A stretch of 18,255 nucleotides of DNA, taken from Chitinophagales bacterium (GTDB taxonomy: Bacteria; Bacteroidota; Bacteroidia; Chitinophagales; UBA2359). The translations under genes and the position numbers were made by a program. How positions within the stretch are numbered: the stretch's first letter is position 1; each line of letters opens with the position of its first letter. The DNA is taken from NCBI GenBank assembly GCA_020631035.1, contig JAHDIA010000025.1:1-18255 (forward strand), in the 5' to 3' direction. The notes beneath the pieces were generated by a model that was given only the letters and a program-made list of their open reading frames with translations, was not told where the DNA came from and did no database searches. Shown here piece by piece: positions 12,801 to 17,270 of the stretch.

Positions 12801-13004
12801 ATAAGAGAGTCTAATCGAGCCACTACCCAGGTATTCCGCACCACCAACACCCTCTAATTGGATGTTGACACAATAGGAGTTGTCAGCACAACTACTACTG
12901 TTGGGAGCAAATTGGTAGTTAATAGATTGTCCACTTACATATAATAAAGGGACAATTAAGAAGGCAAAAAAGAGCGAGCCTAATTGTGTAGTTTTTCTAA
13001 TCAT
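1977..13004 (-). CDS. Giant multidomain secreted surface protein (adhesin-like), main reading frame, C-terminally frameshifted
   Basis: Encodes 3,675 residues. An N-terminal signal peptide (residues 1-25: Arg-Lys, a hydrophobic core, then SGQ) marks it as exported. Modules read in order, with approximate residues: cohesin-like beta region 27-205; CUB-like domains at 225-353, 403-532, 583-712 and 767-896, separated by one or two GCTDP...DDGSC motifs; pre-peptidase-C-like domains at 925-1200 (two) and 1366-1920 (four), split by an unrepeated region at 1227-1363; three more CUB-like domains at 1948-2357; three long modules opening with E/DAG and containing SprB-like strands, 2358-2892; two PKD-like domains to 3048; then Ig-like repeats to the end. 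The last ten residues (from WSNREW) are out of frame. The likely role is adhesion or a surface filament exported by T9SS, inferred from architecture and from Bacteroidota adhesins such as SprB. No catalytic motif was recognised. The ATG at 13004 is supported by the signal peptide directly after it. Confidence 0.9.
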   Translation of the reverse strand: MIRKTTQLGSLFFAFLIVPLLYVSGQSINYQFAPNSSSCADNSYCVNIQLEGVGGAEYLGSGSIRLSYDNSVLAFAGSNVNGGTGATTGSYTSINFDDDQDTLNPECETANGGQGGTPYSTHSYDGNVPGEVLITVVLDLPTTFQTFACPSVAGAYVDVSTICFDVLDFFGDPNLAFVGTENGIPEDESGSNFNDDTDIPENKYANGSLGTLNTTFDEVCGVTTNPVCGSLFTDSGGEDGQYMNNESDTMVFCPDNVGEIVQVAFNEDAQIEATSGTGSDGTGCWDYLAVYEGEGTGGNFLGNYCSDTVGPNFDIAGAVFTSNAADGCLTFIFNSDVSTTQDGWAATVSCLTAIVEGCTDPIAENYNPNANVDDGSCEYIFGCTDETASNYNPDATQDDGSCEYSSSCGGVFLDDGGVDGEYGLNLQDTTIICPEVSGDVVQVTFNEDAAIEGSGGTGSNGTGCWDYLSVYDGGSTDGTFLGDYCSDDSAPNGNINGASFTSTSDDGCLTFVFFSDGFIVQDGWNASITCLSDVVFGCTDPIAENYDAAATVDDGSCAYIDGCTDELASNYNPDATQDDGSCEYLPVCGGAYFDAGGPDGDYLASSDETITICPDNANELVQVTFTEFLVEGLGAGDCWDELFIYDSDTADPAAIISSGGASTDGWCFESATDGTAAPGEIVASNPTGCLTFVFQSDGSVQLSGWAASVACVDAGAVVFGCTDPVAENYDPAATNDDGSCEYILGCTDPTAANYDEAATQDDGSCVPGCGSIFTDTGGEDGLYNPDESNSAVTICPDPGTILVVNFSDFIVEDGSADGCWDDLQIIYGTDADGNGGTPAPGGQDETSGGFCGDDITALPNQGVVTSGNFDECITFLFSSDGFVQQDGWVAMIDCQTELDIAGCTDPAAFNYNPAANSDDGSCIYGPANDDCAMATAIDLVAGSNNGPYSNEFTTAENDGIFDPACFFIGDAYQTTVYFSFVGDGNLYQITSNNDCGGDNPLTDTQFALFDGSCDGALLACDDDSGDGLLSSILLETEAGVTYYLLVDGYNGNFGDFCINIEGVSRPENDECVDAIDLALGDGLAYGPFTNEFASTSEGDVSLGCFFGEDPYQATVFFSFVGDGNGYVINSSTDCDGVEIANNDTQFSLFEGSCDGPEIACDDDSGEGLLSEVVFQTEEGVTYYLLVDGWNGTEGQFCLNMAQAVVGCTNPQALNYNADATADDGSCIFPCDANLIFVSGTPATGFDITGIPFVSCPSDWGALNSADPLAFVAVAPIDGPDNAPYTLTVAGAAVYEIVGGGEPPMLVDELELNDGFIGLIGITPADLAGGPITVTITSSNNPDCSAELLIDASQIGDIAALCPESFPPANDECPDAIGLSVGDGVVNGPYSNQFATTTEGAVTPDCFFGEDVYQNTVYFSFEGDGEEYTITSINCDGVELLNGDTQFALFEGSCDGPEIACDDDGGPGLLSQITVATTAGTTYYLLVDGWSGSQGEFCIAFQSGAPPANDECEDAIEVVEGLNGPFSNAGASTSTEGDVTPGCFFIDDPYQNTVYYTFVGDGSDYLISTSTGCGGIISGNFDTQMAVFEGACDGPEIACDDDSGTGLLSEVSISTVAGTTYYILVDGFAGSEGQYCIAVQKDEAPENDECVQATPIVLADGASNGPFTNLFSTLSTEPAVTGGCFFAEDAYQNTVYFSFEGDGNAYSIFSDIGCEGILSPNGDTQFALFEGSCDGPEIACDDDSGAGLLSQITVQTEVGTTYYLLVDGFNGTQGDFCLNVTQVFIPDNDECVDAISLTVGDGVFNGPFTNESATASEDSPPPSCFIDVSLDNTVYFTFVGDGNPYLISGDISCSGISAEPLTDSQMALYEGSCDGPEVACDDDSGPLFLSQLVINTEAGVTYYLLLDGFGGDQGDFCILFEEVTVGCTDPFADNFDPDAEEEDGSCLYSVACGETFTDPGGALNNYEDNTDIVWTICPDNPEAGEVALVEFTEFDVENGFDFLNFFDGTSVTAPFIVSLTGNQIPNPVFATNETGCLTAQFSSDFIFNNPGWVASVSCPDDLLPGCTDPTAFNYDATANIEDGSCYFADCGGTFTDTGGPDGPYDVDENYFVTYCSDTEGESVVLSFTEFSTEAGFDGIIIYDGNNENAPVLGVFTGTLEPFEVFPSGNNETGCLTIEVISDFIITDDGWVADISCGSFVYGCTNELADNFDPSAELDDGSCVYTPVPGGVFVDEGGPDEVYPGAFTSPDTTIICPETLGQTLVITFSQFEVEPGAADGCWDNLEIWEDVDGDQQITEADMQVMGGQDGTTGGFCGLSVEDLPNGGVITSMGAGNCLIFILTGEDDFDNGDQGWLATIEVEAALCEAEAGTLTGLADGGAYESGEDVVLGVSGNNTSSNYITLYLATQGEDYTIASLSTNGTFSNLSDGSYQVHVLNALITTFSEIQMAFPTGLIGESAIDVLGALSDMACYELNEGNDPSLGAAFSVGASDCNLLITIFEDDCDENSSFHDVVFEFVNGSGQYNLSINGGDPVFYEGDIFSDGIAGSPETAYMIELTDLESGCTAIYMDTFGDCTKGCDAEAGSLTGVAAGGSYCTGQSVVVGSEGFLTAGGLFVQTHILTQDDIVVAIAADGNFGELAAGTYCIYQYNYVTEDGIEPVIGDNIAVFLTGIFDFCFDIGDENGDCTEITIEDSPISITFDDQCDENTNVHSVTFLFEGGSGEYAVSVNGGSFESLGGNTFYFDDIAASSNVYSLIVQDELNGCTAALDTLFEDCVKACDANAGNITIAEDSFCEGDVLTGVGASDYQMLALFTQVYVLTSQDSDEIVAMSESGDFGVQAPGVYCAYALNYVTEDGAPVMLGDGLSDAITSLDANICLDIDLDNCNQIVVFATPNPNPSSNSPVCAAQTILLTAADGFEAYTWSGPNGFSSNEQNPEASDAGTYTVTVTDINGCEGSASTEVEISESLEVSIIPSEIAVCQGESVDFSSSLMGTNYTYSWSATAGSFDDDTSAEPTYTMMMPGTYDISLEVMDELGCTAMALASVTINANPTEDDPELIEVCEEDTPYILTAPDAYTYSWANGSNDQTLEVNASGSYELSITDENGCSQDLVYEVIVNPSPVIPDPDPITVCADDLPVILEGPDGYEYLWSNGSDGQTLDVSFTGIYELIIEDENGCTALLTYVVNIVDGPNEEQPNMIGVCEDAVPVTLMAPEGYTYQWSDGNTDATLEVSTSGTYALTITDANGCSQELTYEVTVFSGSDEPAPETIEVCEEDTPYTLTAPDGYLYTWSNGSNSQSIEVGASGMYSVDITNDDGCSQTLTYDIVVNEGPEEDQPEAVVLCSDDAPYTMAAPDGYTYVWFDGTTDQTNVADESGSYSVVITDDNGCTQELIYDVTINETPVVDAPAPVTVCQGAAIGLEAPSGFTYLWFDGSTNQTVVVTETGVYAVTLIDENGCDVTIEYVVTFEEAPNESQPDPVVVCAPETSATLTAPVGYTYLWDKGSTSQSIEVTEPGVSSVTITNVAGCTQVLTYIVSFGGPDEPQPAPIIVCEGSSVELIAPDGYAYLWFDGSTEQTITVTGAGTYTVTIGDAAECSQDLMYEIIESGAAPNEPQSGGETICTGTSTTLMAPDGYTYLWNTGETTQSISAIGGTYTVVISNECGSQELWSNREWCRTK
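2010..2011 (-). other. Frameshift point: apparent 5-base deletion
   Basis: Compared with the next repeat copy (around 1803-1817, ...cataggtcaattc), the stretch at 2006-2015 reads ...ccataattc, lacking the five bases aggtc. Restoring them joins the two open frames with a perfect repeat linker. Without them the protein ends after ten foreign residues at a TGA (1977-1979). Those ten residues contain two Arg and one Lys, although the preceding three thousand have only a handful, which is independent support for a frame error. It could be a real mutation or an assembly error in repetitive DNA. Confidence 0.85.
6340..11945 (-). repeat. Eleven copies of the GCTDP...NY...DDGSC short motif
   Basis: Eleven copies of a motif of about 22 residues, starting GCTDP or GCTN, with a central N-Y/F and ending DDGSC. 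They occur as doublets after the first three CUB-like domains and singly after the fourth, then singly near 9395, 7235, 6825 and 6410. The motif is common in Bacteroidota secreted proteins. Its two Cys probably pair, and the acidic D-D-G end is a plausible calcium ligand, though that is inference. Confidence 0.9.
7240..10230 (-). repeat. Six pre-peptidase-C-like domains (NDEC...ACDDDSG type)
   Basis: Six copies of about 135 residues. Each starts NDEC or NDDC and runs through a GP(F/Y)(T/S)N segment, a YQ-x-TV(Y/F)FSF strand, a DTQFALFEGSCDG segment, ACDDDSG and TYYLLVDG, ending in G-x-FC. Two stand before and four after an unrepeated stretch at about 8915-9325. The pattern resembles bacterial pre-peptidase C-terminal (PPC) beta-sandwich domains, here used as structural repeats without any peptidase. 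The PPC name is from recall of the family pattern. Confidence 0.75.
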
Positions 13005-13096
13005 AATACGTATTTATGGCTTAATTATTCCAATTTTGGGCAAGTACAGTATTGGTTTTGGATGGTAAGTGTTTTTCGGAACCATACTAGCCACCC

Positions 13097-13104
13097 CAAA
13101 TCTA
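13097..13104 (-). promoter_or_regulatory. Candidate Bacteroidota -7 promoter box for the giant gene
   Basis: Read on the minus strand this is TAGATTTG, an exact match to the Bacteroidota -7 consensus TAnnTTTG, about 93 bases upstream of the ATG at 13004. The nearest TTTG on the same strand is 14 bases further upstream, shorter than the usual spacing of about 19 or more, so the -33 element is doubtful. The match could be chance in AT-rich DNA. Confidence 0.35.
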
Positions 13105-13366
13105 GGAAATAATTGCGACAAATTATACATTATATACTGATTATATAACATGATTTTTATTTTTTGTCCATCATATTTGAGCAAATAAGGTAAGTCTAAA
13201 TTTTAAAATTATTTGGGGGCAATGTCATTGGCTCTAGGCTGCGTTCGCTCTGGTTATCGGGCGCATGCTTTAGGCTTTGCACCAAGGTTCATCCACCCGC
13301 TTCGTCCTACACTTCTAAAAAAGTCAACAGTGACACCTTTCATCTTTTAGGAAAAATTAAGATATA

Positions 13367-13530
13367 TAAGTAGTCAGACAAATTTATCTTAACATTTTTG
13401 ATGGCTTCTTTTTGGCTTCTACTTCGTTGAAAATACTCGCCTTAGCTCTGCTAGGACTGCGTTTTTCGCCTTGTATAAGCTCAAAAATAAGCTCATCCCA
13501 AATATAACCTTAATTATGTCAGACTACTTA
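13367..13530. mobile_element. MITE-like inverted-repeat element, 164 bp, no gene
   Basis: The ends are TAAGTAGTCAGACA at 13367-13380 and, read on the other strand, TAAGTAGTCTGACA from 13530 to 13517: 13 of 14 bases match. Similarity between the arms continues inwards for roughly 40 more bases (GATGGCTTCTTTTTGGC against GATGAGCTTATTTTTGAGC), and the centre contains CCTTAGC-TCT-GCTAGG. The whole can fold into one long imperfect hairpin. It has no open frame. Terminal inverted repeats, small size and intergenic position fit a non-autonomous transposable element or REP-like sequence. No target duplication is obvious. Confidence 0.6.
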
Positions 13531-13554
13531 AAGTGTTCATTTTTTTACCAATTC

Positions 13555-13569
13555 AAAGGTGTCACCTTT
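13555..13569. repeat. Palindrome AAAGGTGTCACCTTT and relatives
   Basis: A perfect 7-base inverted repeat around one base. Related sequences lie at 13330-13340 (GTGACACCTTT), 13771-13782 (ATGACACCTTTT) and 13806-13820 (AAAGGCATCACCTTT), giving four related sites within 500 bases. It may be an operator-like site or the border of a small repeat family; there is no T-tract to make it a terminator. Confidence 0.5.
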
Positions 13570-13650
13570 ATGTTTGATAGAAATTTCAGATTCCGACGGA
13601 GGAACAACAGAAGCGAAACTACGCCCGATAGTAGCGGATACCCCGAGTAG

Positions 13651-13676
13651 GGGCGAATTGTATTCGCCCAATACAA
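13651..13676. repeat. Two overlapping, mutually exclusive hairpins
   Basis: GGGCGAAT at 13651-13658 pairs with ATTCGCCC at 13662-13669 across a 3-base loop. TTGTATT at 13658-13664 also pairs perfectly with AATACAA at 13670-13676 across a 5-base loop. The two stems share bases, so only one can form at a time. The surrounding block is richer in G+C than its flanks and resembles dispersed intergenic repeats rather than a gene. Confidence 0.6.
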
Positions 13677-13822
13677 GGAGTAGAAGCGGATAGCGGGGAG
13701 ACACCCACCCACGAAGCAGTCAACGTTCCGTCCAAAACATCAACACGCATCATCATAAATGCATCTAAATATGACACCTTTTCTTAAAAAAACCTACCTG
13801 GTTTTAAAGGCATCACCTTTTG

Positions 13823-13863
13823 AAAATAAAAAAGCCCCAAACCCAGCAAGCTGGAGTTTGGGG
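13823..13863 (-). terminator. Intrinsic terminator of the 907-residue protein gene
   Basis: On the minus strand a stem with arms CCCCAAAC/GTTTGGGG plus CCAG/CTGG (one bulged base, 4-base loop) is followed immediately by CTTTTTTATTTT. It lies about 60 bases beyond the stop codon of the gene ending at 13925, in the right orientation. It should insulate the giant gene downstream, which therefore needs its own promoter. Confidence 0.85.
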
Positions 13864-13924
13864 GTGAAAAACGAAAAACAACAACACATTTATGAAAAAC
13901 ACACAGCCCAGTATACTGTATATC

Positions 13925-16648
13925 TTATCGCTTGATGAGCTTAAAGCTTGTTGTAGTTTGCTCAGTAGCTGCTTTGAGCACATAAATGCCAGAAGGGTAA
14001 TTGGTCATATCCCACTCCATACCATTAAGCTCTGTATTGAGTGTTCGTTCTTCAAGCAGTCTGCCTTGAGCATCCAACAAGTACAAATGAATATTTGCAA
14101 AGTTGGTTTGTGAGAAAAGATTGAAGTTTTGCTCTACTACATTGGGAACGACCATTAACTGCAAATCTTGAAACTCATCATTTGTTACTTTAATTACTTT
14201 TGAATGGCTTACATTTTGATACCAGTCTACTTCTTTTAATCTGTAGTAAGTTTGTCTAGCAGGCTGCTTGTCTACAAACTGATACGTTTGAATGGTATTG
14301 CTATTACCTGCTGCTTTGACAGTGCCAATGGATTCAAACATTCGTCCATTAACAGAACGTTCAACAACAAAGTAATCTAATTCTTTTTCAGAAGCTGTCT
14401 GCCAATCCAACACATTTTCCCCTCTTTGTGCTTTGCCCTCAAAATTGAGCCAGCTAACCTCTGTCGAAATACAGTCTATCATTGAATTTTCGAGTGTAAT
14501 TTGACATTCTGGATGGTCTGCTACAAAAATAGTGTAAGAGTAGCCCATTCCATTTTCGAGTCCTACAAATACAAAGTTGGGAGCAGGTACAAACTCAAAT
14601 ACACTAGCGGTCAAATTGTTGATGATGGTATATCCGTTGTTGCCAGGGGTGCCTCCTTGAAAGCTCAGTAGTACATCAAAAGTATTGGAAGTGCTTGAAC
14701 AAATGACAGCTGCTTCTGCCTCAAAATCTTCACAGAAATTTTCGACCATATCATTACCTGATCCTGTAAAGCTTGTACCAATGTCCTCTGGGTTGGTTTC
14801 GACGACTGCCTGACCATTTCGGCAAGCACAACCTTCCATATCAGAGTTATTTGGAGTAAATCGAGCAATAGGTTCTACATTTGCATTTGTTTTATCTACC
14901 TTAAAGGCTCTATCTGGAAATACCTGCGCTTGTTCGCCCGTCACAGCATACAACTGTCCATCCTCAGCAAATGCCAAGCCTTCAAAATCCTGTACAAACA
15001 TTCCTTCTGGCGTTTGAAACTGCCCAACCACACTGGCTTGTGCTGTTTGGGTATCAATGATGACCAAATAATAATCGCCAGCTCCTCCTCCATTATCGCT
15101 TATGGCATAGAGCATCCCCGTTGTAGGGTCAATGGCAATATCATCTATAGCTGATTGTGGCAAGCCTTGAACAAATATGAAATCTTTGCCAGGAGCTTCA
15201 AAAGCGTTGGGTATGATTTGAGCTGTTTGTGGGTCAATTTTAACAATGGCTGGTCCTTGCATTCCCCAAAAGAAGCCTGTAAGTGGATTGTATGTAAGCG
15301 CATCGACATCTGTAAAATTGAACAATTCTCCAGCAGCATTTTCCCCCATACCCAAAGCTGGTCCTATAGTTGTAAACTCACCTGTATATGGATCGAGTGT
15401 TCCCAGATAAGCATTGCCGTCGCTGTGTAAATTGACAGTATAAATAATACCACTATCATCCATTGCAATGGCTTCGACCTCTTCGACTAAGCTAGATGGC
15501 TGAGGATTGTCTTGCATTCCGTGCATTCCAATAGTTGCCCATTTTCCAGAGTAACGGTTAAAAATTCTCAATTCGTTGGGGCGTTCTGCTACTGCATAGC
15601 AAGCAGTAGTATTCCCATTGTAAGCAATAAAGTTGCCTGTTGAACAATCGTTCCCATCAAAACTGGCATTGGTCAAATCTACAGGAATAGCACTACTACC
15701 ATTGACAAAAACAGCATTTTCGGGCAAATCTTCGAGATTTGGTTCAATGACATAGCAGTTGAATCCTGTTTCTTCGGGCAAAGACCAGCTAACAATAAGC
15801 TTGGGATGGTTGGCATTGTTGGCACTTCCAGCAGAACGGGCTCTAAAGGTTCCATTCGCTCCATTGGGGTCTGTTAAAAACAACATCAAGGGACTAGTGG
15901 TTTTCCAGCCAGGCATATTGACCAATTCCTGAACAATTTCGCTAAGGTCAGGTGTTTGAACAAATTCGCCTCCTACCCATTGACTTGCCTCCAATACCCA
16001 GTCAGTAAAAGCAATGCTAGGATTGTCGTTTAAACGCTGGGAAAGTGATGCCGCTCCTACTCCTGAAATAATCGATGCAGCCTCGGTTGTTGCTTCGGCA
16101 CTGATGCGTTGTATGGTGCTTCCTGTCCCATTTTGTCTTGCATTGAACTGAATGTGTGCGCTGTTGATGGTCGCTCCAAAAGGAATGCCTGTATCCAAAA
16201 AGCGTAAGGCAACAATTTGGTTGGTACTGCCCTGTTCGTTGCCAATGTCCAAAGAATTGCTCAATTTGTCTACCGTGCCAGTGGCGATATTTTCTTCGGC
16301 ATCATTTTCGTTTAAAACAGCAGTTGAATCAAGGACTGTTTGAGCTGGTCCACCTTCAAACAAATTGGCAAAAGTAAACAAACCTGTTTTGCCTGTGGTT
16401 TCTACATCTAAGAGCACATCTCCTGCATTGACTATCCCATTACAATCTCTATCTCTAAACAAATTGACTCGTACTTGTTTTTGCAAGTGGTCCGCTTCAT
16501 CTACTTGTCCTACAGTCGTTCCATCATCTAAAATAACTCCTCCTGAAATACTGCATTGAGCAGAAAGTGTTTGAACAATACAACATGTCAAAAATACAAA
16601 AAGTGCTTTCAATATTGTTTGTTTGTTGTAGTGATTCGTTTTCTTCAT
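13925..16648 (-). CDS. T9SS-secreted beta-propeller protein with Cna-B-like and DNRLRE-like domains
   Basis: Encodes 907 residues. Residues 1-30 are a signal peptide ending LSA before Gln31. A Cna-B/SdrD-like start (about 32-98, with DRDCNGIVNAGD) is followed by a domain at about 106-286 resembling DNRLRE/CBM96-type beta-sandwiches (paired AxIxF strands, then FRARSAG and PKLIVSW). Residues 350-607 hold at least five propeller-like blades, each with a D-x-x-G-x-L/I-Y-A strand followed by an IDPQTAQ-type turn. An SprB/PKD-like segment lies at about 640-725, an Fn3-like pre-sorting module at 728-825 (LDWQTASEKELDYFVVERS), and a T9SS type A sorting domain at 833-907, with YPSGIYVLK and a final KLIKR. 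It is probably exported and surface-attached or released. Ligand and activity are unknown. It is followed by its own terminator. Confidence 0.9.
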   Translation of the reverse strand: MKKTNHYNKQTILKALFVFLTCCIVQTLSAQCSISGGVILDDGTTVGQVDEADHLQKQVRVNLFRDRDCNGIVNAGDVLLDVETTGKTGLFTFANLFEGGPAQTVLDSTAVLNENDAEENIATGTVDKLSNSLDIGNEQGSTNQIVALRFLDTGIPFGATINSAHIQFNARQNGTGSTIQRISAEATTEAASIISGVGAASLSQRLNDNPSIAFTDWVLEASQWVGGEFVQTPDLSEIVQELVNMPGWKTTSPLMLFLTDPNGANGTFRARSAGSANNANHPKLIVSWSLPEETGFNCYVIEPNLEDLPENAVFVNGSSAIPVDLTNASFDGNDCSTGNFIAYNGNTTACYAVAERPNELRIFNRYSGKWATIGMHGMQDNPQPSSLVEEVEAIAMDDSGIIYTVNLHSDGNAYLGTLDPYTGEFTTIGPALGMGENAAGELFNFTDVDALTYNPLTGFFWGMQGPAIVKIDPQTAQIIPNAFEAPGKDFIFVQGLPQSAIDDIAIDPTTGMLYAISDNGGGAGDYYLVIIDTQTAQASVVGQFQTPEGMFVQDFEGLAFAEDGQLYAVTGEQAQVFPDRAFKVDKTNANVEPIARFTPNNSDMEGCACRNGQAVVETNPEDIGTSFTGSGNDMVENFCEDFEAEAAVICSSTSNTFDVLLSFQGGTPGNNGYTIINNLTASVFEFVPAPNFVFVGLENGMGYSYTIFVADHPECQITLENSMIDCISTEVSWLNFEGKAQRGENVLDWQTASEKELDYFVVERSVNGRMFESIGTVKAAGNSNTIQTYQFVDKQPARQTYYRLKEVDWYQNVSHSKVIKVTNDEFQDLQLMVVPNVVEQNFNLFSQTNFANIHLYLLDAQGRLLEERTLNTELNGMEWDMTNYPSGIYVLKAATEQTTTSFKLIKR

Positions 16649-16817
16649 TTTTCTAATTTTTTAAAGTGAAAAAGCATCAAAATTTGGAAGTACAGATGCA
16701 CTACAAACAATAGGTAACTCAAAAAAAATAAATATTGTAATGCTTGGTTACCAAAATAAGTGTTATGTACTATATAAATACTAAGAGAATTACCTATATT
16801 AGATAAAAAGACAACTT
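16649..16817. promoter_or_regulatory. Divergent intergenic region between the secreted protein gene and the signalling operon
   Basis: These 169 AT-rich bases must carry promoters for both directions. No exact TAnnTTTG box was found on either strand; a near match with one extra base (TATTGTTTG, minus strand, near 16704-16712) faces the 907-residue gene. Two inverted repeats are visible: ATAGGTAA at 16710-16717 with TTACCTAT at 16790-16797, and the compact TTGGTTACCAA at 16744-16754 roughly midway between them. They could be regulator sites, but both are short enough to arise by chance. Confidence 0.45.
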
Positions 16818-17270
16818 ATGAGTGATTCAAAGAAAAACAAAGTAGATACTCCATTGGCGATCAGTAGAAAAAATATATTTGGGGAAGCTCCTATCATTGT
16901 CAATGAGCTATTAGATGGCTGCCTGTACTCTGGTTTTTTTGGCACATTGGATTCGGCTCGAATGAAAGGAGTAATGGATTCTATTTTAAATATAGTTGGT
17001 CCATCCGACTATGAATATTTGATTGTAGATTTAAACAATGTAGACATCATTGATTCTGCCATTGCTAGTCATTTAATCAAAATGACAAAAACATTGCAAA
17101 TGCTTGGATTAGATGTAATTTATTGTGGTATCAAACCCATTGTCGCCCAATCAATGATTTCGGCTGGCATTGTGATTGGCAATAATATAATGGTTAAAAA
17201 TATGCGGCTTGCACTTAAAGAAGTATTGAAAAGAAAAGGCTTAAAAGTTGTCCCCATTGATAACAATTGA
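16818..17270 (+). CDS. RsbS-like STAS domain protein (stressosome / partner-switching antagonist)
   Basis: Encodes 150 residues, cytoplasmic, with a polar N-terminus of about 25 residues before a single STAS domain. Hallmarks are the YLIVDLNNVDIIDSA segment (68-81) and the CGIKPIVAQSMISAG segment (103-117). Ser80, in the IIDS context, lines up with the serine that RsbT phosphorylates in RsbS-type proteins. In the Bacillus model RsbS with RsbR holds the kinase RsbT, and phosphorylation releases it. The next gene, a predicted RsbT-RsbX fusion, overlaps this one by 23 bases, strongly suggesting a working pair. The ATG at 16818 has no clear Shine-Dalgarno sequence, as usual in Bacteroidota. No sensory domain is attached, so it is RsbS-like rather than RsbR-like. 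Confidence 0.85.
   Translation: MSDSKKNKVDTPLAISRKNIFGEAPIIVNELLDGCLYSGFFGTLDSARMKGVMDSILNIVGPSDYEYLIVDLNNVDIIDSAIASHLIKMTKTLQMLGLDVIYCGIKPIVAQSMISAGIVIGNNIMVKNMRLALKEVLKRKGLKVVPIDNN

Larger units (their letters stand above)
13005..13822. other. Long non-coding region crowded with small repeats
   Basis: About 820 bases between the giant gene and the terminator of its upstream neighbour, with no credible gene on either strand. The part next to the giant gene (13005-13215) is AT-rich and probably its leader and promoter. A GC-richer block follows at 13217-13315, then a MITE-like element, a perfect short palindrome, a second GC-richer block (about 13585-13740) with overlapping hairpins, and further partial copies of the palindrome half-sites. 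The two GC-richer blocks share CGCCCGATA in opposite orientations (around 13253-13261 and 13622-13630). Confidence 0.7.

Noticed and set aside
13217..13315. GC-richer block as a decayed gene or RNA gene
   Set aside because: No open frame of useful length, no tRNA-like folding pattern and no recognised RNA motif; kept only as part of the repeat-rich intergenic region.
13892..14113. A plus-strand 73-codon frame opposite the end of the 907-residue gene
   Set aside because: It overlaps the T9SS sorting domain antisense and has no recognisable features; the downstream terminator belongs to the minus strand.
16555..16648. Possible lipoprotein signal in the 907-residue protein (Cys32)
   Set aside because: The residues before the Cys are SAQ, which do not form a lipobox, and the C-terminal sorting domain already explains its localisation.
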